Source of the DNA: Bacteroidota bacterium
Lineage (GTDB): Bacteria; Bacteroidota; Bacteroidia; Bacteroidales; Prolixibacteraceae
Reading direction: 5' to 3'
Assembly (NCBI GenBank): GCA_023428545.1
Contig: JAEYXH010000008.1
Span: 186,001-250,000 of the forward strand
DNA length: 64,000 bases
Part shown: in pieces, positions 44,491-52,320 of the stretch
Numbering within the stretch: position 1 is the stretch's first letter
Layout of the letters: the number at the start of each line of letters is the position of its first letter
The notes under the pieces: model-generated
Told to the model about the DNA's origin: nothing
The model's database searches: none
Seen by the model: only the letters and a program-made list of their open reading frames with translations
Made by a program: the position numbers and the translations under genes

Positions 44491-44531
44491 TTATCCTGCT
44501 GGTTACATTTACGACATATTAAGCAGGATAA
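44491..44531 (-). promoter_or_regulatory. Inverted repeat upstream of dcp
   Basis: TTATCCTGC (44491-44499) and its exact complement (44523-44531) are 23 bases apart, 32-72 bases before the dcp start. It could be an operator for a dimer or a leader hairpin. Between dcp and the next gene (44460-44726) nothing else stands out. Confidence 0.25.
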
Positions 44532-44726
44532 TTCAACTCAAAAAACCAGCTATCACATCGCTCTTTAACAAGTGGGTTTCAAAAATAGTTTAATTATAGT
44601 GTCATCAAACGGGTATGAGTGCAGGGTTACTGAGGTCTCCATTGAATGAATCTTTTCCGGATAACGCTTGGGGCGCACGGTTTCAATAGCCTGGACCATT
44701 TTTGGCTCTTTTTCCTGCATCACTTA

Positions 44727-45332
44727 CTAAAGCAGGAAAAAAATCAGAAAAAACACCAAAAAACCGATGGGAAAACCAGCCAGCGTTTCAACCAGGCCAT
44801 TCTTTTGAAGGATTACCCTGGCTGTTGCGATCAATCCCGAGATCATTGCGATAATGCTCAAAAGCATCAGCGGGTTGGCACCCAACCGCAAAGAAAGGGC
44901 AGTTACCATTCCAAAGAGGCTTCCGGCAGCAGCTGTATGGTAACTTATTTTCCATCTCAGGCTAATCATCATCAGTAACACAATCAAAATGGCCCCTGAA
45001 AGCAGCAGTACCTTAAAAATTGCATAAAAAGGCATTTTGTTGAGAAGATAGAACCCCAGATAATAATAGAGGGCACTAAAGATCATGGGAATCCAAAGAT
45101 CACCGCTGTTACCGGCAGTTATCTGAAGTTTTTTACCCAAACTTGCAACAGTCAGGGTGATTGCCGGCATTATCGCCGTTGAAATGATCACAACAATGAG
45201 CAAAAAACGTTTGGCCTCCCACGAAAACATTGAGAAATGAAACCCGGAGTATAACAGGATCAGGGCTGCATAGGTAGGTACCAGCAAGGGCGAAAAGAGA
45301 ATGGAAATTCCTTTTGAAATTGCTTTCAGCAT
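44727..45332 (-). CDS. PAP2-like integral membrane protein lacking catalytic residues
   Basis: A 201-residue protein with about six membrane helices. It has the layout of the PAP2 phosphatase group (SYHTAAAGSLFGMV at the second motif, ARVILQKNGLVETLAGFPIG at the third). The residues expected for catalysis (Pro-Ser-Gly-His, then Ser-Arg-x5-His-x3-Asp) are absent or altered. It may be a lipid-binding or regulatory relative. It lies 3 bases after the rpoN stop, so it is surely in one operon with sigma-54; that pairing is intriguing but unexplained. A 10-bp stem (44709-44740) spans its stop codon. Confidence 0.6.
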   Translation of the reverse strand: MLKAISKGISILFSPLLVPTYAALILLYSGFHFSMFSWEAKRFLLIVVIISTAIMPAITLTVASLGKKLQITAGNSGDLWIPMIFSALYYYLGFYLLNKMPFYAIFKVLLLSGAILIVLLMMISLRWKISYHTAAAGSLFGMVTALSLRLGANPLMLLSIIAMISGLIATARVILQKNGLVETLAGFPIGFLVFFLIFFLL

Positions 45333-45335
45333 GGT

Positions 45336-46790
45336 TTAGAGTTCTTTGCGGAGTCTGGCCACCGGTATATCCAGTTGTTCCCGATATTTTGCGACCGTTC
45401 GGCGGGCAATGTTATATGATTTCTCTTTTAGTATTTCCGTGAGCCTTTCATCGGTTAGAGGATGCCTTTTGTCCTCTTTGTCAATACAGTCTTTCAGGAT
45501 GCTCTTGATTTCCCTGGTTGAAACCTCTTCACCCGTATCCTTTTGCATCGCTTCTGAGAAAAAGTATTTTAAAGGGTAAATGCCAAAATTGGTTTGAATA
45601 TATTTACTGTTCGAGACCCTTGAGATGGTTGAGATATCGAGGCTTGTTCGCTCGGCAATATCTTTAAGGATCATGGGTTTAAGCTTTGTTTCATCCCCAT
45701 CCATGAAGTACTCTTTCTGGAAGTCGATGATTTCTGACATGGTGACAAGCAATGTATGCTGCCTTTGCCTGATGGCATCGATAAACCATTTGGCTGAATC
45801 GAGTTTCTGCTTTACAAAGGTCAGCGCTTCCTTGGTGTTGCGATTATGTCCGTTTCGGCTTTGGGCAAGCGCACGGAGCATATCGAGATACGAATCGTTG
45901 ATCCGCAGCTCGGGCATATTTCTTTGGTTTAAGCTCAGTTGAAGTTCACCGTCAATGTTGTCGAGAATGAAATCAGGTACAATATGCTGATTTGATTTGT
46001 TGAGGGGATTGCTATATGAACTTCCTGGTTTTGGATTAAGTTTGAGAATCAGGTCAATTGCCTGTTTGAGGTCGTCATCTTCAATTCCCAGACGACGGAC
46101 AATTTTATCATAGTGTTTTTTGGTGAATTCTTCAAATGCATCCCTGATTATCGCAACGGCAATGTGTTGGTAATCATGATGTTTTCGATGGAGTTGCAAC
46201 AGCAGGCATTCCTGCAGGTCGCGGGCCCCTACCCCAGGAGGATCAAATTCCTGGATGATATCCAATACTTTCGAAAGTTCTTCCCCACTTACATCCATAT
46301 TTTGGGTAAATGCCAGGTCATCGGAAATCGAAAGCAGGTCGCGGCGAAGGTATCCGTCTTCATCAATGTTCCCAATGATATAGTCGGCTAACATCCGGTT
46401 ACGTTCGTCCAGCATGACCATCCCCACCTGTTCGTAAAGAAATTCATGGAAGGTGTCCCCAACAGAGTAGGGTACATCGACATGCTTATCATCGGGAGAA
46501 TAATTGTTGGCGTTCAGCCTGTAATTTGGGATCTCATCATCAGGAATATAGTCCTCAACCGAAAATTCCTCATTGTCTTTGTCTTCATCCGAACGCAGTT
46601 CCGGCGCCTGTTCATCTTCTTCTGAATAATTGTCGTCACCCTCTAGTTCAAGTACCGGGTTTTCTTCCAGCTCCTTTTTAATTCGCTGCTCGAGTTGCAA
46701 CGTAGGGATCTCCAGCAGCTTGATCACCTGGATCTGCTGTGGCGAAAGCTTTTGGAGCAGCTTTTGTTGTAATGAGAGCTTAGTTTTCAT
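45336..46790 (-). CDS. rpoN: RNA polymerase sigma-54 factor
   Basis: The sigma factor for -24/-12 promoters, used with enhancer-binding ATPases. N-terminal region I reads SLQQKLLQKLSPQQIQVIKL with the Gln/Leu-rich pattern. An acidic region II (about 55-90) follows, then the core-binding domain, a helix-turn-helix (TSLDISTISRVSNSKY), and the C-terminal RpoN box ARRTVAKYREQL at about 460. 484 residues is usual. No enhancer-binding protein is near. A CCTGCA/TGCAGG hairpin (46792-46811) lies directly before the start codon. Confidence 0.95.
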   Translation of the reverse strand: MKTKLSLQQKLLQKLSPQQIQVIKLLEIPTLQLEQRIKKELEENPVLELEGDDNYSEEDEQAPELRSDEDKDNEEFSVEDYIPDDEIPNYRLNANNYSPDDKHVDVPYSVGDTFHEFLYEQVGMVMLDERNRMLADYIIGNIDEDGYLRRDLLSISDDLAFTQNMDVSGEELSKVLDIIQEFDPPGVGARDLQECLLLQLHRKHHDYQHIAVAIIRDAFEEFTKKHYDKIVRRLGIEDDDLKQAIDLILKLNPKPGSSYSNPLNKSNQHIVPDFILDNIDGELQLSLNQRNMPELRINDSYLDMLRALAQSRNGHNRNTKEALTFVKQKLDSAKWFIDAIRQRQHTLLVTMSEIIDFQKEYFMDGDETKLKPMILKDIAERTSLDISTISRVSNSKYIQTNFGIYPLKYFFSEAMQKDTGEEVSTREIKSILKDCIDKEDKRHPLTDERLTEILKEKSYNIARRTVAKYREQLDIPVARLRKEL

Positions 46791-46812
46791 CCCTGCATAT
46801 ATGGTTGCAGGT

Positions 46813-46820
46813 CAAAAATA
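46813..46820 (-). promoter_or_regulatory. -7 promoter element of rpoN
   Basis: TATTTTTG on the minus strand fits TAnnTTTG, 22 bases before the rpoN ATG. The leader would consist mostly of the CCTGCA/TGCAGG hairpin (46792-46811), which could affect translation. Confidence 0.4.
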
Positions 46821-46866
46821 GCAATTTTATCAATATTGTCTTAAGGCCATGGGGAATATGGGCTAC

Positions 46867-48303
46867 CTAAAACTCTGCATTTTTCGGTGTGCGCGGGAAG
46901 GCAATGACGTCGCGAATATTACCCATTCCTGTTACGAAAAGTATAAACCTTTCAAAACCCAGTCCGAAGCCACTGTGGGGTACTGTTCCATACCTGCGGG
47001 TGTCGAGGAACCATTCCATTTCTTCAACCGGGATGTGCATCTCTTCCATTCTTCTGACCAGCTTGTCAAGATTTTCCTCCCTTTGTGATCCACCGATGAT
47101 TTCACCTATCTGCGGGAATAAGACATCCATGGCCGCAACGGTCTTTCCGTCATCATTCTGTTTCATGTAGAAAGCCTTTATCTCTTTCGGGTAATCGATC
47201 AGGATTACGGGTTTTTTGAAGTGTTTCTCAACCAGGTAGCGTTCGTGCTCACTCTGTAAGTCAATACCCCATTCGACGGGGAACTGAAATTTCTTTTTCT
47301 TGTAGTAATTTGAATTTCTGAGGATTTCAATAGCCTCGGTATAGGTAAGCCTGACAAAGTCATTTTCGGCCACGAATCTTAGTTTTTCAATCAGGTCCAT
47401 CGACTGTTGGTCGGCCGGTTTTCCTTTTTCCTCTTCTTTCAGTCGGCTTGCAAGGAATTTCAGGTCGTCCAGACAATTGTCGAGGGCATACCGGATCAGG
47501 GATTTCAGGAAATCCTCGGCGAGGTCCATGTTTTCCTTCAGTTCATAAAAGGCCATTTCTGGTTCGATCATCCAAAATTCGGCGAGGTGACGCGATGTAT
47601 TTGAATTCTCGGCCCTGAATGTCGGTCCGAAAGTATAAATTTCACCCAATGCGGTGGCGCCCAATTCCCCTTCCAGCTGTCCTGAAACAGTCAGGTTGGT
47701 GGGTTTTCCGAAGAAATCTTCCGTGAAATCGACTTTCCCTTCGTCGTTTCGCGGGGGATTGCTGGCATCAAGTGTGGTCACCCTGAACATTTGGCCGGCA
47801 CCTTCTGCATCCGACGCGGTTATGATGGGTGTATGGAGATATACAAATCCTTTACTGTTGAAATAATTATGGATTGCATAAGCCATGGCATGGCGAATAC
47901 GAAAAATTGCACTAAATGTATTGGTCCTGAACCTGAGATGTGCATTTTCCCGCAGGAATTCGAGTGAATGTTTTTTTGGCTGGATGGGATACTTATCCGG
48001 ATCTGATTTGCCATAAATATGGATGGTTTTGGCCACCAGTTCCACGTTTTGTCCGCTTCCCTGGGAAGCAACGAGTTCACCGGATACAGAAAGCGATGTG
48101 CTGGTATTGATATCCTTCAGGAATTCTTCTCCAAAAACCAGGGTGTCGGCAACTATCTGAAGATTGTGGATGGTTGATCCGTCGTTCAGTGTGATGAAGT
48201 TCACGTTTTTGCTGCCTCTTTTGGTTCGTACCCAACCTTTTACCAATACCTCCTGGCCAGTTTCGCCTTTCAGCAATATCTCTTTAACTTTTGTCCGGTC
48301 CAT
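46867..48303 (-). CDS. asnS: Asparaginyl-tRNA synthetase
   Basis: Charges tRNA-Asn; class IIb synthetase, 478 residues from the ATG at 48303 (an upstream TTG at 48309 is less likely). N-terminal OB-fold anticodon-binding domain ([20 protein letters not shown]). Class II motif 2 appears as [25 protein letters not shown] and motif 3 as [15 protein letters not shown] near the end. Presence of asnS means Asn-tRNA is made directly. The promoter element TACTTTTG lies 32 bases upstream. Confidence 0.96.
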   Translation of the reverse strand: MDRTKVKEILLKGETGQEVLVKGWVRTKRGSKNVNFITLNDGSTIHNLQIVADTLVFGEEFLKDINTSTSLSVSGELVASQGSGQNVELVAKTIHIYGKSDPDKYPIQPKKHSLEFLRENAHLRFRTNTFSAIFRIRHAMAYAIHNYFNSKGFVYLHTPIITASDAEGAGQMFRVTTLDASNPPRNDEGKVDFTEDFFGKPTNLTVSGQLEGELGATALGEIYTFGPTFRAENSNTSRHLAEFWMIEPEMAFYELKENMDLAEDFLKSLIRYALDNCLDDLKFLASRLKEEEKGKPADQQSMDLIEKLRFVAENDFVRLTYTEAIEILRNSNYYKKKKFQFPVEWGIDLQSEHERYLVEKHFKKPVILIDYPKEIKAFYMKQNDDGKTVAAMDVLFPQIGEIIGGSQREENLDKLVRRMEEMHIPVEEMEWFLDTRRYGTVPHSGFGLGFERFILFVTGMGNIRDVIAFPRTPKNAEF

Positions 48304-48334
48304 TATCAATATTTATACACTGTTACAAGGGTAA

Positions 48335-48342
48335 CAAAAGTA
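48335..48342 (-). promoter_or_regulatory. -7 promoter element of asnS
   Basis: TACTTTTG on the minus strand fits TAnnTTTG. A TGTTAC/GTAACA hairpin (48321-48336) begins next to the predicted transcription start. Confidence 0.4.
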
Positions 48343-48412
48343 TATTTTTTCGTTGGAAATAGGGCCGGTATGTTTGTGTTGGCTCAAAATCTTAAATAAA
48401 TGTTAGTTTATG

Positions 48413-48460
48413 GAAAAAAAAAGCCTGATTTCATGAACTGCCATGAAACCAGACTTTTTC
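48413..48460 (-). terminator. Terminator of the aldo/keto reductase gene
   Basis: TTTCATG (48429-48435) pairs with CATGAAA (48442-48448), extended by CTG/CAG and AAG/CTT with single mismatches; ten A (minus-strand T) lie at 48413-48422. Confidence 0.65.
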
Positions 48461-48483
48461 GATAGAGTATTTTGTGGATGACC

Positions 48484-49380
48484 TTAAGCTTTTGCAATCC
48501 GCATTACGCGTGAAACTGCATCGTTGACTTGTTCGGGACTTTCAAGTCCCAGTGTCATGCAATGGACATTTCCGCTGCTAACGGCATATTTGATTGATTG
48601 CTCCCTTTCGGCATCGGTAACTTTATCACCGTTACCGAATATTTTCATGCCGATAATTCCTTTTCCGTTTTTCCGGGCTTTTTCAAGCAGCCCCATTACC
48701 GCTTCAGGAGTACCGTCCATATGGACACCAAAAGGATTAATCCTGGCCAGGATAACGTCTACCCATGGATCTTCAACGGCTTCGGCCATCGCATCCCAAT
48801 TGTGGCATGATACTCCGACAGCCTTGACAATTCCATCCTGCTTGGCTTTGTAGAGCCCGTCAACATATGCTTTGCGTTCTTCCTTCCAATTGCCTTTCAT
48901 CAGGCAATGCATCAGGACAATGTCAAAATAGTCACTCCCTGTCTCTTTCCGGAACCTGTCGAGAACCAACGGCACAGGTTGTACATCGTTCCAGCTCGTT
49001 TGCGTGACCCACATCTTGGTGAGGAGGTGCGTTTCGTCGCGTGGAATTTCCTTTAAGGCTTCCTTGACAAAAGGATGGGATCCGTAAGAATCGGCCGAAT
49101 CAAAGAAGCGTATTCCTCTTTCGTGGGCATGTCGGGCAAGCTTCACGAAATTCTCAACTCCCAATCGTGTCTGGTTTGAGGCTTTCCCGCCACCGTGGGA
49201 GCCCGTACCCATAGCCAGTCTTGGAAGGGTCAACCCGGTATTTCCCAGTTTTACCATATCTACCACTGCCTGATCGGCAGGCGCAAACGAAATTTGGGAA
49301 AGTCCGGCTCCAATTACCGATAATCCGGCAACACCGGCCATACCTGCCTGAATGAACTGTCGTCTGTTGAGCTTTGTCAT
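48484..49380 (-). CDS. Tat-exported aldo/keto reductase
   Basis: 298 residues with a twin-arginine signal (NRRQFIQAGMAGVAGLSVIG), so it is folded before export to the periplasm. The aldo/keto reductase barrel follows: VKLGNTGLTLPRLAMGTGSH, then GIRFFDSADSYGSHPFVKEA with the catalytic Asp and Tyr, then HLLTKMWV with the Lys. The usual catalytic His is represented in DIVLMHC. Such Tat-exported reductases are frequent in Bacteroidota, substrate unknown; how NADPH would be supplied outside the cytoplasm is unclear, so another cofactor or a non-redox role is possible. A 468-bp intergenic region with repeats lies upstream. Confidence 0.85.
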   Translation of the reverse strand: MTKLNRRQFIQAGMAGVAGLSVIGAGLSQISFAPADQAVVDMVKLGNTGLTLPRLAMGTGSHGGGKASNQTRLGVENFVKLARHAHERGIRFFDSADSYGSHPFVKEALKEIPRDETHLLTKMWVTQTSWNDVQPVPLVLDRFRKETGSDYFDIVLMHCLMKGNWKEERKAYVDGLYKAKQDGIVKAVGVSCHNWDAMAEAVEDPWVDVILARINPFGVHMDGTPEAVMGLLEKARKNGKGIIGMKIFGNGDKVTDAEREQSIKYAVSSGNVHCMTLGLESPEQVNDAVSRVMRIAKA

Positions 49381-49617
49381 AATTGCGTCATTTTGAGGCT
49401 ATCAATATAAGAAAATTTAATCATATTGCTCAATCATCAAAACACCCCGGCTCAAAAAAAGCCAGGGTGCCCAATAGATTAAAATTTGAATGAATAGAAT
49501 TATAATCTCTTCAAAAACGGCATAAAAGCCTTCAAATTGTGTTTATGCCGGGTTTCCTTCATTTTTATAAAAATAATTACTGGTTTTAAAGCCATATATT
49601 TTCAGTGCCCAGTTTTA

Positions 49618-49712
49618 CTTTTACCATAGTTTCTCCAGTCTTTTACCATACTTTTACCATTTTCATATGGTGAAACATTGGTGTAAGAATACTAATTGTA
49701 TCCTGTTACCAA
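49618..49712. repeat. Cluster of 10-bp repeats in helical phase
   Basis: CTTTTACCAT occurs exactly at 49618, 49640 and 49651 (spacing 22 and 11). Two reversed, degenerate copies start at 49667 (ATGGTGAAAC) and 49678 (TTGGTGTAAG), again 11 apart, and a degenerate forward copy is at 49703 (CTGTTACCAA). Phasing at one or two DNA turns suggests cooperative binding of a regulator on one face of the helix. Confidence 0.55.
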
Positions 49713-49788
49713 TAAGTTGGTCAGGACCTGGTTATGATTTGAAAAGAGAATATTCGGGATCTCAATGATGGGCTTCACCAATATCCTT

Positions 49789-49826
49789 AAAAAAAAATGA
49801 GGCTGTCTTCCTGGAAGCAGCCTCAT
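49789..49826 (-). terminator. Terminator of metK
   Basis: ATGAGGCTG (49797-49805) pairs exactly with CAGCCTCAT (49818-49826); about nine T follow on the minus strand (49789-49797). It lies 23 bases past the metK stop. Confidence 0.8.
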
Positions 49827-49848
49827 CTGATATTCTGAAAATCAGCTC

Positions 49849-51105
49849 TTAAGCGATTTTGAATGATTTTTTTATGGCATCCACCATGTCGAGTTTTTCC
49901 CAGGTGAAGAAATTCAATTCCATCTCTTTGGGTTTGTGGTATGATGAATTGTAAGTCTGGACCTTTGTCACCGGAGTACGACCCATATGCCCGTATGCCG
50001 CTGTTTCAAGGTAGATTGGTTTTCTAAGCTCCAAACGTTTTTCGATAGCTGCCGGGCGCAGGTCAAAAAGTTTTTGCACTCTTACGGCAATTTCGCTGTC
50101 TGATAATTTGACACGACTTCTTCCGTAGGTATTGACATAAACCCCAACCGGCTCGGCAACACCGATTGCATAGGCTAACTGAACCAGCATTTCATCGGCA
50201 ACACCTGCAGCGACCATGTTTTTGGCAATGTGTCGGGCGGCATATGCAGCTGAACGGTCGACCTTCGACGGATCTTTTCCCGAGAATGCACCACCACCAT
50301 GCGCGCCTTTGCCTCCATAGGTGTCAACAATGATCTTGCGACCTGTCAGGCCGGTATCTCCGTGAGGTCCTCCAATCACGAATTTTCCGGTTGGATTGAC
50401 ATGATATTTGATGTCACTTCCAAAAAGACTTTGCATTCTTGCCGGAAGGTTTGAAATTACCCTCGGCATAAGGATTTGAATGACATCTTCCCGAATTTTA
50501 TGGAGCATCGGTTCATCGAGGTCAAATTCGTCATGCTGTGTTGATACCACGATGGTATGTACCTTCGATGGTGTATGGTCGTCGTTATACTCGATGGTGA
50601 CCTGTGATTTGGAATCAGGCCTCAGGTAAGGCATTTCCCTGCCTTCGCGCCTTATGGCAGCCAGTTCAAGAAGGATCCGGTGCGAAAGCTCAAGGGGCAG
50701 GGGCATATAATCATCGGTGTCTTTGCAGGCATAACCAAACATCATTCCCTGGTCGCCGGCACCCTGGTCGAGTTTTTTCTCTCTCTCCACACCCCGGTTG
50801 ATGTCTGGGCTTTGTTCATGAATAGCCACCAACACTCCGCATGAATCGGCGTCGAAGCGATATTCGGCCTTGGTATAGCCAATTTTCTGGATCACTTTTC
50901 TGGCGACTTCCTGTACTTCAACATAGGTTTTCGATTTCACCTCACCGGCAACAACAACCTGGCCAGTGGTCACGAGGGTTTCTATAGCGACTTTTGAGTC
51001 GGGATCAAATGCCAGAAAATGGTCCAGCAGTGCATCTGAAATCTGGTCCGCTACTTTATCCGGATGACCTTCAGACACGGATTCACTTGTAAATAGGTAA
51101 CTCAT
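49849..51105 (-). CDS. metK: S-adenosylmethionine synthetase
   Basis: Makes S-adenosylmethionine from methionine and ATP. 418 residues with the family blocks [20 protein letters not shown] (N-term, ATP site), [13 protein letters not shown] (near 117), [20 protein letters not shown] (near 240) and [19 protein letters not shown] (near 265). The protein is a little longer than E. coli MetK (384), mainly by an internal extension, which is normal in Bacteroidota. The gene stands alone with a strong terminator and a leader of about 150 nt that may be a regulatory RNA. Confidence 0.97.
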   Translation of the reverse strand: MSYLFTSESVSEGHPDKVADQISDALLDHFLAFDPDSKVAIETLVTTGQVVVAGEVKSKTYVEVQEVARKVIQKIGYTKAEYRFDADSCGVLVAIHEQSPDINRGVEREKKLDQGAGDQGMMFGYACKDTDDYMPLPLELSHRILLELAAIRREGREMPYLRPDSKSQVTIEYNDDHTPSKVHTIVVSTQHDEFDLDEPMLHKIREDVIQILMPRVISNLPARMQSLFGSDIKYHVNPTGKFVIGGPHGDTGLTGRKIIVDTYGGKGAHGGGAFSGKDPSKVDRSAAYAARHIAKNMVAAGVADEMLVQLAYAIGVAEPVGVYVNTYGRSRVKLSDSEIAVRVQKLFDLRPAAIEKRLELRKPIYLETAAYGHMGRTPVTKVQTYNSSYHKPKEMELNFFTWEKLDMVDAIKKSFKIA

Positions 51106-51252
51106 TATCCCAAAATTTTATTTCCGGAATGAATCCGGCAAGGTTAAACAATAATAATAACGCGGGATAAATGATTGAAATGCAAGTACTAACCCGATTG
51201 TTTTAGCATTTTTTTTTCGGTGGTTGCAATCAATCACAAATTTTTCCACGTA
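51106..51252 (-). promoter_or_regulatory. Long metK leader, candidate riboswitch
   Basis: Between the promoter element and the ATG the leader has about 147 nt. It contains GTGG (pairing with CCAC 22 nt later), GATTGATTGCAA in the loop, and ATGCTAAAA downstream, recalling the order of conserved blocks in SAM-II riboswitches (GAUU..UUGCA, then GCUAAAA). Before the start codon there is a CCGGA/TCCGG hairpin (51124-51138). The paired stem is short, so the match is weak. Confidence 0.25.
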
Positions 51253-51258
51253 GCGGCG

Positions 51259-51266
51259 CAAAGTTA
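51259..51266 (-). promoter_or_regulatory. -7 promoter element of metK
   Basis: TAACTTTG followed by C on the minus strand is a strong TAnnTTTG match; a TTTG lies upstream at shorter than usual spacing (15). Confidence 0.45.
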
Positions 51267-51325
51267 AACTTCTTTTTGGAACAAAAAAAGAGTTAAATGG
51301 ATTAATTAATTTCGCAATTTCAAAA

Positions 51326-52237
51326 TCAGCGAGTTAGAGAGTGAAACACCTCTTCCAGATTCTGTTGTTTTTCGACCATGGCCAGTATCACCAGGTCGTT
51401 TGATACCGCAAACCTGAATATTTCGGGTCGGATATCTGTTGGGCTGTTCGAGGAGAGCAAATGGCCACCATCGGATTTCTCACAAAAATTAACGCCACTA
51501 ATGGTAAGGAGCTTTTCGCCTGCTACCTCATTGTCGAAGCTTACAAACACTTTCTGGCCGACTCTTTTATCGAGATTCCCAATTTCCTCGATGCGACTGT
51601 CGGCAACCAGTTTTCCCTGGTTTATGATGACGATTCTTTTACAGATGGCCTCAATTTCATGTAGTATGTGCGAAGATAACACTACCGTCTTTTCCTTGCT
51701 GATTTCTGATATCAGTGATCGGATCTGTACAAGCTGATTGGGGTCCAGACCCGAGGTTGGTTCATCGAGAATCAGGACCGAAGGGTCGTGGATCAGTGCC
51801 TGTGCAAGACCTACCCGCTGTCGGTATCCCTTCGACAAAGCCCCGATTTTTTTATGTTTTTCCTTTTCCAAGCCAGTTATTCCGATCATTTCCCAAACCC
51901 GTTTATCACGATTGTGCAATTTGTAAAAGCCGGCAACGATATCCAAATATTCCGTGATGTATAAATCAGTGTACAGGGGATTGTTTTCGGGGAGATAACC
52001 AACATTTTTTTTGAGTTCAATGCTGTCGACATTTACTTTGTTCCCATTAATCAAGACGGTTCCTGAACTGGCCTGTATGAAGCCGGCGATGATTTTCATG
52101 AGGGTTGATTTTCCGGCACCGTTAGGCCCAAGCAGACCAAGCATTTCGCCTTTGCTGATCGAAAATGAGATATCGTCCAGAGCTTTCTGGCTGCCATAAA
52201 ACTTGGATATTTTTCCTATATCAACACTCATCTTCAT
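51326..52237 (-). CDS. gldA: ABC transporter ATP-binding protein, GldA-like
   Basis: A 303-residue ABC ATPase: Walker A GPNGAGKST (about 37-45), signature LSKGYRQRVGLAQALIHDPS, Walker B VLILDEPTSGLDP, then H-loop SSHILHEIE, followed by a C-terminal accessory domain (from about 220). The stretch PLYTDLYITEYLDIVAGFYKL is as in the gliding-motility ATPase GldA. In gliding Bacteroidota GldA works with GldF and GldG permeases; these are not adjacent, and non-gliding relatives also carry such genes, so gliding should not be assumed. A second ATG at 52231 is possible. Confidence 0.8.
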   Translation of the reverse strand: MKMSVDIGKISKFYGSQKALDDISFSISKGEMLGLLGPNGAGKSTLMKIIAGFIQASSGTVLINGNKVNVDSIELKKNVGYLPENNPLYTDLYITEYLDIVAGFYKLHNRDKRVWEMIGITGLEKEKHKKIGALSKGYRQRVGLAQALIHDPSVLILDEPTSGLDPNQLVQIRSLISEISKEKTVVLSSHILHEIEAICKRIVIINQGKLVADSRIEEIGNLDKRVGQKVFVSFDNEVAGEKLLTISGVNFCEKSDGGHLLSSNSPTDIRPEIFRFAVSNDLVILAMVEKQQNLEEVFHSLTR

Positions 52238-52248
52238 TTCGTATCAAA

Positions 52249-52295
52249 CAAAAATAGTTGAAACTTTTTAAATTTACCCGAATGGATTAAATTTG
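52249..52295. promoter_or_regulatory. Divergent -7 elements, gldA / ispG
   Basis: Minus strand TATTTTTG (complement of 52249-52256) for gldA; plus strand TAAATTTG (52288-52295) for ispG, which lies 25 bases before the ATG at 52321. No clear -33 elements. Confidence 0.4.
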
Positions 52296-52320
52296 CATTT
52301 CACGGCTTGGGCTTTTGGAC

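Larger units (their letters stand above)
49381..49848. other. Intergenic region with hairpins and a phased repeat cluster
   Basis: No gene. From left: a hairpin CACCCCGGCT/AGCCAGGGTG (49443-49469, one mismatch, no T run); a perfect 9-bp hairpin CGGCATAAA/TTTATGCCG (49518-49550) with TTTTT on the minus strand; a cluster of CTTTTACCAT-type repeats (49618-49712); and the metK terminator (49789-49826). The second hairpin is a possible terminator for an unknown minus-strand transcript that would begin near the repeats. Confidence 0.55.

Noticed and set aside
44709..44740. Stem at the end of the PAP2-like gene as an intrinsic terminator
   Set aside because: The T-rich side is part of the stem and no T run follows on the minus strand.
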